From positions 1-13,703 of the forward strand of contig JAAURU010000040.1 of NCBI GenBank assembly GCA_012032075.1: a stretch of 13,703 bases of DNA, in the 5' to 3' direction. This document shows, in pieces, positions 1 to 7,612 of the stretch (positions within the stretch are counted from its first letter, which is position 1; each line of letters begins with the position of its first letter). The stretch is from Flavobacterium sp. Lineage in GTDB: Bacteria; Bacteroidota; Bacteroidia; Flavobacteriales; Flavobacteriaceae. The notes beneath the pieces are model-generated. The model searched no databases. It saw only the letters and a program-made list of their open reading frames with translations, and was not told the origin of the DNA. Position numbers and translations under genes: made by a program.

Positions 1-1262
1 AACAAATAGTTGTATTTCCGACGGTCATTGCTGTTGTCATAGGGAGTAAAGTAACAGCAGTTCGCGTATTGCTTCTGCAGCCAGTATTATTCACTGCTTC
101 TGCATAGTAGGTTCCAATACTTGCGGGTGTATAGGTGTTGGAATTGGCCAACAACAGATTGCCATTGGTGGCTGCATCATACCAGTCTACTGTTTCATTT
201 GTGTTTACTGAAACACTTAATGGAGTTGTTGTATTGGTACAAACCCTTTGGTCTCCATTACTAATGGGAGCGTTGGGTAAAGGCGAAACAATTACACTAT
301 AAATAATCAGAAAGTGTTAGAGCAAAAGTTATTGTTTATATTAGCAATGTCTTGTGCAACCTTAACGCGATAATAAGTAGTGACTGCAGTCGAAGGCATC
401 ATAAATGTTGCCGCATTTTGCCCGGTAATGTCAGTGTAAGTAATGTTGTCGTTACTTCGTTGCCATTGGTAAAAATAAGAAGATGAACCTGAGGTGCTGA
501 CTTGCAATGTGTTATTGCTTATAGTTTGATTGGGACAAACTGTGATTGAATTACCGGTAATTGAATTATTTGTAATAGTGGAATAATCCCCACACGAACT
601 AAAAGCAATATCATCTATAGCCAAATCATTACCACAACCGCCCGAGCCATTGTTCCTCATTTTTAAGATCACGGCTGACTGTCCTGCAGGCATTGTGAAA
701 ACCAAACCGTATTGGGTCCAAATAGGAGTAGTGCTGCCATTAATATTACCAGTACTTCCTGATTTTAAAAGAACGGTATCAGAAGCATTCCAAATTTCGA
801 AAGTCACATTGATGGGAATTCCGTCCCTGGACAAGCATTTGATGAGGCATTATAAATATTTAGTAACCATGCTGAAAATTCAAAAGTAGTATTACTACAC
901 AAACCTGTAACAGTTCTTCTGTAAAACTGGTCAGGGGTGAAGCTGGCATTTACAATTAATGATTTTCCGTTTGTGCCATCAGGTTGGTTGTCTGGTGTAT
1001 GATCTAATGAAAAATGCCAATTTGAGGAGTTGGGGATTAGATTTGTTCTATAGTTTAAGGTGTACTGACCATCATTTGGAAAGCCACTTGCAGCATAGGT
1101 ATAATTTGTAACTCCTGCTGCTAACTGCGGTCCATAATCAGTGCCACTACCAAAATTTTCTCTAAAAACTGGCGCTCCTTTACTTCCTACACAAAAACCT
1201 AATTGTCCAAAAGTGAGTGTTACATTAATTAAAAACAGGAATAGAAAGTATTTTTTTTTCAT
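1..1262 (-). CDS. Secreted Ig-like repeat surface protein, 5' part; frame broken twice
   Basis: Partial gene: the C-terminus lies beyond the left edge. It starts at ATG 1262 with an export signal (MKKK, then a hydrophobic run ending in TFGQ). About 220 residues of secreted beta-rich domain follow, with the blocks FRENFGSGTDYGPQL, SFTPDQFYRRTVTGLC and GGCGNDLAIDDIAF. Ig-like/PKD-type repeats come next (YFYQWQRSNDN, ATTYYRVKV, then TVDWYDAATNG and VGNTTIC at the edge). From memory, this N-terminal domain is common in flavobacterial cell-surface proteins that end in a type 9 secretion type B (gliding-motility C-terminal) signal; that tail is not visible here. Two frame breaks are seen. One extra G in the G3 run near 823 gives CPGDGIPINVTFEIW. 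One extra base at 311-313 joins CSNTF to IIYSVIVSPLP. Both look like homopolymer errors. The class is well supported; the ligand is unknown. Confidence 0.75.
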
Positions 1263-1531
1263 TATGGCTACAATTATAACTAAAAATCAGAATTGCTAAA
1301 TATAGCCTGTTAATTTATGGAAATACTTAATTTGTGTATATAAAAACTATACAGAAAATAAAAGTATTAATAAAAAAGGAACATTACATCATAAATTTAG
1401 ACTGGTAATATGTTATTCGCAGAGAAATAGCTTGTGGCGGTCGCAAATCTATTTGACTATGTTGAGGTATTGTAGAGGTTATTGTTATTTAATTTTGATA
1501 TTTTTTTTAGGGTTGTTTCGTTAATTATTTT

Positions 1532-3653
1532 CTAATCCTCCAATAAAACCTGCAAAATACTAATTGCCGCCTCACTAATTTTAGTGCCAGGACCAAAAAC
1601 TGCTACGGCACCAGCATCGAATAAATATTGGTAATCTTGTGCAGGAATCACACCACCAACAATGACCATAATATCTTCACGTCCATATTTTTCAATTCGT
1701 CAATAACTTGCGGGACCAAAGTTTTGTGTCCAGCTGCTAAGGACGAAACACCTAGAATGTGTACGTCATTTTCTACAGCTTGTTTGGCAGCTTCTTGAGG
1801 CGTTTGAAATAACGGACCAATATCTACATCAAAACCTACATCTGCATAACCAGTTGCGACTACTTTCGCTCCACGATCGTGACCGTCTTGTCCCATTTTT
1901 GCAATCATAATACGAGGACGACGGCCGTCTTTCTTGGCAAAAGCATCGGCTAATTGTTTGGCTTTTTCAAAGCTTTCGTCATTTTTATTTCTTTGCTATA
2001 CACACCGCTAAAACTTCTAATTTGTGCTTTATATCTTCCAAATACTTCTTCTAAAGCATCACTAATTTCTCCTAATGTTGCTCTTTCACGAGCTGCTTCT
2101 ATGGCTAAAGATAGTAAATTTTCTTCTCCTGTTTTAGCACATTCGGTTAATTTTGCTAAAGAGGCTTTTACTTTTTCTGTATTTCTTTCAGCTTTTATTT
2201 TGGCTAACAATTCTATTTGTTGTTTACGAACCATTTTATTATCTACATCTAATATATGTAATGGGTCTTCTTTTTCTAAACGGTATTTATTAACTCCAAC
2301 AATAATATCTTGTCCGCTATCAATACGCGCTTGTTTTCTTGCAGCCGCTTCTTCGATTCTTAGTTTTGGAATTCCAGCTTCAATGGCTTTGGTCATACCA
2401 CCAAGAGCTTCTACTTCTTCAATTAAAGCCCAAGCTTTTTCAGCAATTTCGGCAGTTAGACTATCTACATAATAACTTCCCGCCCAAGGATCAACTGTTT
2501 TGGTAATTTTAGTTTCTTCTTGCAAGAAAATTTGCGTATTTCGAGCAATTCGTGCTGAGAAATCGGTTGGCAAAGCAATCGCTTCATCTAAAGCGTTTGT
2601 ATGTAACGATTGTGTACTGCCAAAAGCAGCTGCAGCAGCTTCAATAGCTGTTCGTGCTACATTATTAAAAGGGTCTTGCTCGGTTAAACTCCAGCCAGAA
2701 GTTTGACAATGCGTTCGTAAAGCAAGTGATTTATCGTCTTTTGGGTTGAATTGTTTGACTAATTTTGCCCAAAGCATTCTTCCAGCTCTCATTTTTGCAA
2801 TTTCCATAAAATGATTCATGCCAATTGCCCAAAAGAAAGATAATCTAGGTGCGAAAGTGTCAATGTCCATTCCAGCTGCTAAACCTGTACGAATGTATTC
2901 TAAACCGTCTGCTAAGGTGTAAGCCAACTCAATATCGGCAGTTGCTCCAGCTTCTTGCATGTGGTAACCTGAAATTGAAATCGAATTGAATTTTGGCATA
3001 TTCTTGCTTGTATATTCGAAAATATCAGCAATTATTTTCATGGAAGGAGTTGGAGGATAGATATAGGTATTTCTAACCATAAACTCTTTTAAAATATCAT
3101 TTTGGATGGTTCCAGAAAGCAATTTTGCATCCACACCTTGTTCTTCGGCAGCAACAATATAGAAAGCCATAATAGGTAAAACAGCTCCATTCATGGTCAT
3201 GGAAACTGACATTTCATCGAGTGGTATTTGGTCAAATAAAACTTTCATATCTTCCACTGAATCGATTGCTACACCTGCTTTACCAACATCGCCCACAACG
3301 CGTTCATGATCTGAATCGTAACCTCTATGTGTTGCTAAGTCAAATGCTACTGAAAGCCCTTTTTGACCAGCAGCTAAATTTCTTCTGTAAAAGGCATTGC
3401 TTTCTTCAGCAGTTGAAAAGCCAGCATATTGCCTAATAGTCCAAGGTCTTTGTACAAACATTGTAGCATAAGGGCCACGAAGATTAGGTGCAAAACCAGC
3501 AGCAAAATAAAGATGTTCTAAGTTTTCAATATCTTCCTTAGAATAAGTTGGTTTTACTTCAATATTTTCAGCTGTTAAAAAGTTTTCGCTTTCAATAGTT
3601 TCTAACTTCTGACTTCTAACTTCTAATTTTAAATGTTGTATGTTTTTTCTCAT
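1532..3653 (-). CDS. scpA: Methylmalonyl-CoA mutase large (catalytic, B12-binding) subunit; frame broken twice
   Basis: Also called mutB. It interconverts (R)-methylmalonyl-CoA and succinyl-CoA in the cytoplasm using adenosylcobalamin. Repaired length is about 707 residues, normal for the family. The barrel domain shows YAGFSTAEESNAFYRRN, GLSVAFDLATHRGYDSD, GTIQNDILKEFMVRNTYIYP, SGYHMQEAGA and DPWAGSYYVD. The C-terminal cobalamin domain has DGHDRG (lower-axial His about residue 592), GVSSLAAGH and GGVIPAQDY. Two breaks are seen: the T5 run at 1982-1986 (+ strand) needs a sixth T to give SKEIKNDESFEKAKQL, and the T5 run at 1688-1692 needs a sixth T to give ELKKYGREDIMVIVGG. After repair the frame reads to TAG at 1532, ending VLLED. 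It lies 25 bp after the lipoprotein gene and follows mutA on the same strand, so co-transcription is likely. Its residues 9-17 are encoded by a 7-bp tandem repeat. Confidence 0.95.
3603..3623. repeat. 7-bp tandem repeat (TAACTTC/TGACTTC x3) inside scpA
   Basis: Three tandem 7-mers, TAACTTC-TGACTTC-TAACTTC, followed by the degenerate copy TAATTTT. On the minus strand this reads as GAAGTTA/GAAGTCA units and encodes part of the mutase N-terminal arm (LEVRSQKLE). Three units make 21 bp, so the array keeps the frame. From memory, GAAGTCA/GAAGTTA arrays are common between genes in Flavobacterium; here the array has become coding sequence. Confidence 0.7.
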
Positions 3654-3678
3654 AGTAATTAACTGTTTTTTGAGCTAA

Positions 3679-4304
3679 TTATAGCCTTATTTTTTCAACG
3701 TAGGGATCAAAATCAAATAAAACTGGAGTTTCTAAATTAACTAATACTGTTTTCTTATTGTAACTAATAAAATATATGTATTTGTAGAAATTTATATCAA
3801 TTTTAGGTGTGTTAATCTTATAAATTGCTTTGAAAATTCTTAGATTTTTATTGCCTTTAAATTGTGAAGCTACTAGATTAAACTCAGTTTCTGGACGATT
3901 AGCATCTCTAATTATTTTATCGAAAATTTGTAACATATACTTTGCATCTGAATTATTGAATTCAATATATCTGTCGGTTACTAAATTAGCAATGCTTGCA
4001 GATTGAAAATGTTCGAAAAAAATATTTTTTATTCTGAGTTTTTTACCAATTCTAGTCGGTTTTTCTCAGCATTTATTATAAAAGTATCTTTAGACTTACT
4101 GATGTAATTAATGTACTCTTTAGATGGAATATACTTAAATTCTTGTGGTAAGAAAATTTTGATATTTTCTGATTTTATAGTGTGGTAGTTACCTATTAAT
4201 TCTTGCTTTTCTTCAACTATTTTATCAGCAGCTTTTTCAATTACTTGCTGGCAAGATAAAAATATGGAAATAGTTAGTATTACTATGAGATGTTTTTTTA
4301 TCAT
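3679..4304 (-). CDS. Small lipoprotein of unknown function between the mutase subunit genes; frame broken once
   Basis: Family not recognised. The start is ATG 4304, directly abutting the mutA stop codon (TAA then ATG), so the genes are probably translationally coupled. The N-terminus is a lipoprotein signal: MIKKH, a hydrophobic stretch, then the lipobox LSC with Cys about residue 18. The apparent stop at 4029 is followed by an open frame through the next piece with no alternative ATG until 3936. One extra base in the T6 run at 4039-4044 joins ...RLELVKK to LRIKNIFFEHFQSAS and continues to TAA at 3679, giving about 208 residues. The repaired mature part is mixed alpha/beta with many Ile, Lys and Asn. 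The two halves could instead be unrelated short ORFs, but the clean repair and same-strand packing argue for one gene. Its position suggests co-expression with the mutase, not necessarily a shared job. Confidence 0.7.
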
Positions 4305-5678
4305 TTATTCTTGTGCTAATCGTTCTTGTTCTAATTTTTCAGCTAATCTTTTTTCAATAATAGGAGTAATTAACGTTTTGCGAGAATTTGTTTTCACAAA
4401 AGGGAACAACTCCAAATTGTGTTTCATTTTATCATTTTTATTAGGATATTTATTAGTTCCTAATAAAATTTCCTTTCCTGAATCGAAAAGTTCTTGTTCT
4501 TTTTCTGCGCTTTCTTTTATTTTTCGTTGGATAGTTCCTTCTATTAATTGTGTAATAAATCCACCATTTGCTTCAATATCTTTGAAAAGAGTTAAGGCTT
4601 TCTCTGCTAATTGTTCGGTTAGTGTTTCTATGTAATAGGTTCCATCAGCAGGATTGTTTACTTTGTCGAAATAGCTTTCATTTTTTAAAACTAATAGTTG
4701 ATTTCTTGCAATTCTATCTCCAAATTCATTGTCTTTATGATACAATGCATCATAAGGTAAATTAGCAATGGAATCTGCTCCACCTAGAATAGCACTCATG
4801 CATTCAGTCGTTGTACGTAGCATATTTACATTGTAATCGTAAATTGTTTTGTTTCTTTTTGTAGGTGTTGCTATAATATGACAATCAAAATTATGGTTGT
4901 ATTCTTTTGCCAATGTGTTGAAGAGAATGCGTAAGGCTCTTAGTTTTGCAATTTCGAAAAAATAATTTGTTCCAATGGCTACTTCGATAGTTATAGTTGT
5001 TCTCGACTCCGCTCGAACTGACAAATCAATTCTATTGAAATATTCATTTACATGAGCTAATGTATAAGCCAATTGTTGCACCATATTAGCTCCAGCATTT
5101 TGATATATTCCTGATTTTATTGCCAAAAAGGAAACTGAATTTTTTGAAGCAATTGTATTTAAGTTTGAAAAATCTTTTTCAAGGTTTTCAAACCAATTTC
5201 CTTCTTTGACTAGTTGTCCAACAGTATCTATTATTAGTTTGATGTTTGCTTTTTTAGCACTAATGAAATTATTTATTTGCTTAACGAAATCGATTGATAG
5301 AAAAGGTAAATAAAAAAAATATATTACTTTTTCTAACGGAAGATTTTGCATTAGTTTAGTTATAGAAATAGTATCATTTTCTATTGTGAAATATATATTT
5401 TCTGCTCCACGATTTAAACTATCTAATGCTTTTTTATTTGATTTTGGGATATCGTGAACAAAAATATTTTGTGTGATTTTGAATTGAGAAGCGTTTGTTT
5501 TTACAGAAATATTGTTTATGAATTCATCTTTATGGTAAAAAGGTTTTACTTTAATTCCTTCTGGACTTTCCCAAATAAGCTTTTCATTATAATCGGCTCC
5601 TTTGAGTTCAAATTGTATTTTTTGTTTCCATTCTTTTGATGAGACTGGAGGAAATTCTTGAAATAATTTATGTTCCAT
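4305..5678 (-). CDS. mutA: Methylmalonyl-CoA mutase small (beta) subunit
   Basis: Non-catalytic partner of the scpA product in the heterodimeric mutase. The frame is intact, 457 residues. It shares the barrel skeleton of the large subunit: EWKQKIQFELKGADYNEK at the N-terminus, then QNAGANMVQQLAYTLAHVNE (compare QEAGATADIELAYTLADGLE in the large subunit), AIGTNYFFEIAKLRALR, NPADGTYYIETLTEQLAEKA and LLGTNKYPNK. The catalytic and cobalamin motifs (DGHDRG, GVSSLAAGH) are absent. The long degenerate cobalamin domain of actinobacterial beta subunits is also missing, so this is the short form, which I recall as usual in Flavobacteriia. It is the first gene of the minus-strand cluster and abuts the lipoprotein gene. 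Codons 5001-5025 (protein segment DLSVRAESRT) come from a flavobacterial dispersed repeat, placed in what looks like a surface loop before AIGTNYFF. I see no clear promoter in the 126 bp upstream. Confidence 0.93.
   Translation of the reverse strand: MEHKLFQEFPPVSSKEWKQKIQFELKGADYNEKLIWESPEGIKVKPFYHKDEFINNISVKTNASQFKITQNIFVHDIPKSNKKALDSLNRGAENIYFTIENDTISITKLMQNLPLEKVIYFFYLPFLSIDFVKQINNFISAKKANIKLIIDTVGQLVKEGNWFENLEKDFSNLNTIASKNSVSFLAIKSGIYQNAGANMVQQLAYTLAHVNEYFNRIDLSVRAESRTTITIEVAIGTNYFFEIAKLRALRILFNTLAKEYNHNFDCHIIATPTKRNKTIYDYNVNMLRTTTECMSAILGGADSIANLPYDALYHKDNEFGDRIARNQLLVLKNESYFDKVNNPADGTYYIETLTEQLAEKALTLFKDIEANGGFITQLIEGTIQRKIKESAEKEQELFDSGKEILLGTNKYPNKNDKMKHNLELFPFVKTNSRKTLITPIIEKRLAEKLEQERLAQE
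4999..5025 (-). repeat. REP-like palindromic element within mutA
   Basis: On the minus strand it reads GTCAGTTCGAGCGGAGTCGA followed by GAAC. The outer parts are an imperfect palindrome (GTTCGA paired with TCG-GAAC with one bulged base). It is much richer in G+C than the gene around it. From memory this matches a dispersed element often seen between genes in Flavobacteriaceae. Here it is translated as part of a loop in the mutase small subunit. Confidence 0.6.
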
Positions 5679-5723
5679 TATGGTTTTATTTAATGGTTTA
5701 AAAAGTTCCTAAAGTTTGTTCCT

Positions 5724-5768
5724 AGTCCTGATGGGAGCGAGCTAGCATGTAGCGCGGACAGCAGGAAA
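5724..5768. repeat. Flavobacterial intergenic repeat (short form)
   Basis: A G+C-rich island in A+T-rich DNA between the FtsB-like gene and mutA. It begins AGTCCTGATGGGAGCG and ends TAGCGCGGACAGCAGGAAAA; TCCTG near 5726 pairs with CAGGA near 5762, and GCTAGC at 5741-5746 lies between. The end blocks resemble a dispersed Flavobacterium element I recall with ends like CCTGATAGAAGCGGCATCC and TAGCGGATAGCAGGAAA, usually with a longer variable centre. Function unknown. It could act as an RNA hairpin between the two co-directional genes. Confidence 0.6.
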
Positions 5769-5804
5769 ATGATATAAAGAAAGCGAAAGGTTTGACTTTA
5801 AATA

Positions 5805-6077
5805 TTAAAAATCGGTTTGTTCTTCTTTTTTTTCTCCTTCAAATTCTATGATATAAATATCTTCATTTTCACGTTTCATATAATATTTTTCACGCGCATA
5901 TTTTTCTATTTGGTCTTGATTTTTTAGTTTTTTAATTTTTGTACTATCTTGTTTTATTTCGGATTTATAATATCTAATATTATCATTTAATTCGTCTATT
6001 TGTTTATTTAAAACACGGTGTTCTAAATAGGAATAATTGTCTAGAAATAGCATCCAAATAATGAAAAAAGTAAGCAC
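5805..6077 (-). CDS. FtsB/DivIC-family septum formation initiator; start uncertain
   Basis: Small bitopic division protein. The visible part has one membrane helix (LTFFIIWMLFLDN), a conserved-looking NYSYLEHR segment, a coiled coil (KQIDELNDNIRYYKSEIKQDS then KIKKLKNQDQIEKYAREKY) and an acidic tail. This is the FtsB/DivIC architecture. Family proteins act in the inner-membrane divisome with FtsL/FtsQ-type partners. The first usable start is GTG 6077, but the open frame continues upstream without a stop to the udk stop codon. It encodes SRFKFLKFLGNRYFLV, a basic segment with the expected pre-helix LGN-Y block, so the true start is probably upstream. If the T6 run at 6137-6142 lacks one T, TTG 6145 would open the frame (MKKIKAIVSRF) and give about 113 residues. 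It lies just after udk on the same strand and may share its promoter. Confidence 0.85.
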   Translation of the reverse strand: MLTFFIIWMLFLDNYSYLEHRVLNKQIDELNDNIRYYKSEIKQDSTKIKKLKNQDQIEKYAREKYYMKRENEDIYIIEFEGEKKEEQTDF

Positions 6078-6146
6078 TAAAAAGTATCTATTTCCTAAAA
6101 ACTTAAGAAATTTAAAACGTGATACTATGGCTTTAATTTTTTCAAA

Positions 6147-6754
6147 TTATCTAATTCGCTGTTTAATTACTGCTCTAACAACGTCTATTGCAACGGTATT
6201 GTACTTGTCGTTTGGTATAATAATATCAGCATAAGCTTTTGTAGGTTCAATAAACTGTTGATGCATAGGTTTTAAAGTATTTTGATAACGGTTTAAAACT
6301 TCTTCCATGTCGCGACCACGTTCTGCAATGTCACGTTTAAGTCTTCTAATTAAGCGTTCATCAGAATCTGCATGAACGAATACTTTGATATCAAACATTT
6401 CACGAAGTTCAGGATTAGAAAGTATAAGGATTCCTTCAACAATCATTACTTTTCTTGGATGTGTAACTACAACATCGTTTGTTCTATCATGAGTTACAAA
6501 GGAATATATAGGTTGTTCTATTGTTTTTCCTGCTTTTAAATCTTTTAAATGAGCCACTAATAAATCAAAATCTATAGCTCTAGGGTGATCAAAATTTATT
6601 TTTGTTCTATCCTCATAGCTTAAATGATGAGTCTCTTTATAATATGAGTCTTGCGATATTATTCCTACTTCGGTAGCAGGAAGTTCATTCATGATTTGGT
6701 GAACAACTGTTGTTTTCCACTTCCAGTTCCTCCAGCAATTCCAATAACTAACAT
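6147..6754 (-). CDS. udk: Uridine kinase; frame broken inside the P-loop
   Basis: Phosphorylates uridine (and usually cytidine) to the monophosphate in pyrimidine salvage; cytoplasmic. The start is ATG 6754: MLVIGIAGGTGSGK, a Walker A P-loop. As written, the frame then runs to a stop. One extra T in the T4 run at 6713-6716 restores GGTGSGKTTVVHQIMNE and the frame continues to TAA at 6147, giving 202 residues, close to the usual size. Other family blocks are DSYYK, NFDHPRAIDFDLL, IYSFVTHDR, VMIVEGILIL, VFVHADSDERLIRR, RDIAERGRD and FIEPTKAYADIIIP. The nucleotide-binding loop is too conserved for a real break to be tolerated, so a sequence error is likely. An A-rich leader and a TAAATTTG box lie upstream. 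The FtsB-like gene follows in the same direction. Confidence 0.93.
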
Positions 6755-6773
6755 TTTACTTTATTTTATTTGG

Positions 6774-6781
6774 CAAATTTA
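6774..6781 (-). promoter_or_regulatory. Likely -7 box for udk
   Basis: TAAATTTG on the minus strand fits the Bacteroidota TAnnTTTG box and lies 19 bp before the udk ATG. I see no good TTTG at the expected -33 distance, so this is a partial promoter match. Confidence 0.4.
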
Positions 6782-6838
6782 AGTATTTGATTTCAATTAT
6801 AGGTTTTTAATTTAAGGGTTAAAAATATTTATTTTTTG

Positions 6839-6869
6839 TTTGCGTGTATGGATTTTAGTAGTATATTTG
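6839..6869 (+). promoter_or_regulatory. Promoter of tRNA-Pro
   Basis: TTTG at 6839-6842, a spacer of exactly 19 bp, and TATATTTG at 6862-6869 form a full Bacteroidota housekeeping promoter. The tRNA begins 12 bp after the box, leaving a leader of only a few bases. Box and start region share a 19-base stretch with the tRNA-Met promoter. Confidence 0.8.
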
Positions 6870-6881
6870 CATCCGCATTCA

Positions 6882-6956
6882 CGGGGTGTAGCGTAGCCCG
6901 GTTATCGCGCCTGCTTTGGGAGCAGGAGGTCGCAGGTTCGAATCCTGCCACCCCGA
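6882..6956 (+). tRNA. tRNA-Pro (anticodon TGG)
   Basis: Complete cloverleaf. Acceptor CGGGGTG (6882-6888) pairs with CACCCCG (6949-6955), with A as discriminator. The anticodon stem is CCTGC/GCAGG around the loop TTTGGGA with anticodon TGG at 6917-6919. The T arm is GCAGG-TTCGAAT-CCTGC. The D stem has three good pairs and one T-T mismatch. CCA is not encoded. It has its own promoter and terminator. Confidence 0.97.
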
Positions 6957-6957
6957 C

Positions 6958-6990
6958 AAAAAGTCTTTCTAGATATAGAAAGGCTTTTTT
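6958..6990 (+). terminator. Intrinsic terminator after tRNA-Pro
   Basis: AAAAAGTCTTTCTA (6958-6971) pairs with TAGAAAGGCTTTTT (6976-6989), with one G-T pair, around the loop GATA. The right arm ends in a T run. It begins two bases after the tRNA, so the tRNA is a single-gene unit. Confidence 0.85.
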
Positions 6991-7230
6991 ATTTGTATAA
7001 CTTTTTCCCTGTTTTTTGTTTTAAAATAACTACTAAATAACTAAAAAAACCTTTGAAAAATGATTTATTTTGTAATGGTAATCTAAAATTACACTGTTAT
7101 GTTTTTTTATTTTTTAATAAATATTATTTATGTATATTATATTTAATATAAATAAAAACAAATAAATTATTTATGTAATCTTTGTACTTAGAATTGATGA
7201 TATAATCATTATTAACTAAAATAATAGTAC

Positions 7231-7545
7231 ATGGAAACCAAAAAAATCGTTCAACTCGAAAAAAAGACTCAACAAATTCAACTTGTAAAAGGAGAATTTA
7301 CTCCTTCTGAAGCATCAATTGTTATTATTAATCTTATTAATGAGAAAATAAATTTTCACAAATTACAAAGACTTCAAAGTTGGGAAAGTAATCATAATAG
7401 TAATACAGAGCATATCGATTCTCGTATTAAAGAACTTGAGAGAGAAAAAGAAATTGCTATTGATTTTATAAATAAGACTGATAATAATAGACTTAATATA
7501 AAAGTGAATGGCATTTTAGAATTAACTGCTATAAATAACAATTAA
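7231..7545 (+). CDS. Small protein of unknown function upstream of dabBA
   Basis: 104 residues, intact frame, ATG start after an A-rich leader. No signal peptide or membrane segment. The sequence suggests a soluble alpha/beta fold: a beta-like N-terminus (KKTQQIQLVKGEF), the block TPSEASIVIINLINEKINFHK, a charged helix (HIDSRIKELEREKEIAIDF), then a short strand (LNIKVNGILELTAI). I cannot name a family, though the block around TPSEAS looks like a conserved core. It lies 67 bp before dabB on the same strand with no terminator between, so it may be part of the same unit and could be an accessory or regulator of the carbon-uptake system; this is inference from position. The 240 bp between it and the tRNA-Pro terminator contain only very A+T-rich DNA. 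A poor -7-like TAATCTTTG (7176-7184, one base too long) is the only promoter candidate. Confidence 0.8.
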   Translation: METKKIVQLEKKTQQIQLVKGEFTPSEASIVIINLINEKINFHKLQRLQSWESNHNSNTEHIDSRIKELEREKEIAIDFINKTDNNRLNIKVNGILELTAINNN

Positions 7546-7612
7546 TTCTTTGATTTAATTTTTTTAAAGTATTTAAGAAATTCAATCAATTAATAATCTC
7601 AAAAATTAACTA

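Noticed and set aside
1411..1462. A slightly G+C-richer stretch (CGCAGAGAAATAGC then GGCGGTCGC) in the gap between the Ig-like gene and scpA
   Set aside because: No ORF, tRNA or stable hairpin found. It may be a degenerate dispersed repeat but I cannot support a call. The rest of 1263-1531 holds only a weak TATATTTA box (1297-1304, minus) for the Ig-like gene.
1954..2706. Long plus-strand ORFs (172 and 68 codons) opposite scpA
   Set aside because: Antisense shadows of a conserved enzyme gene; the composition is low-complexity and no start context is seen.
3603..3623. CRISPR-like array
   Set aside because: The units are 7 bp, contiguous and without spacers; it is a microsatellite-type tandem repeat in a gene.
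7021..7200. Replication origin or attachment site in the very A+T-rich stretch after tRNA-Pro
   Set aside because: No DnaA-box cluster, no integrase gene and no duplicated tRNA 3' end found nearby.
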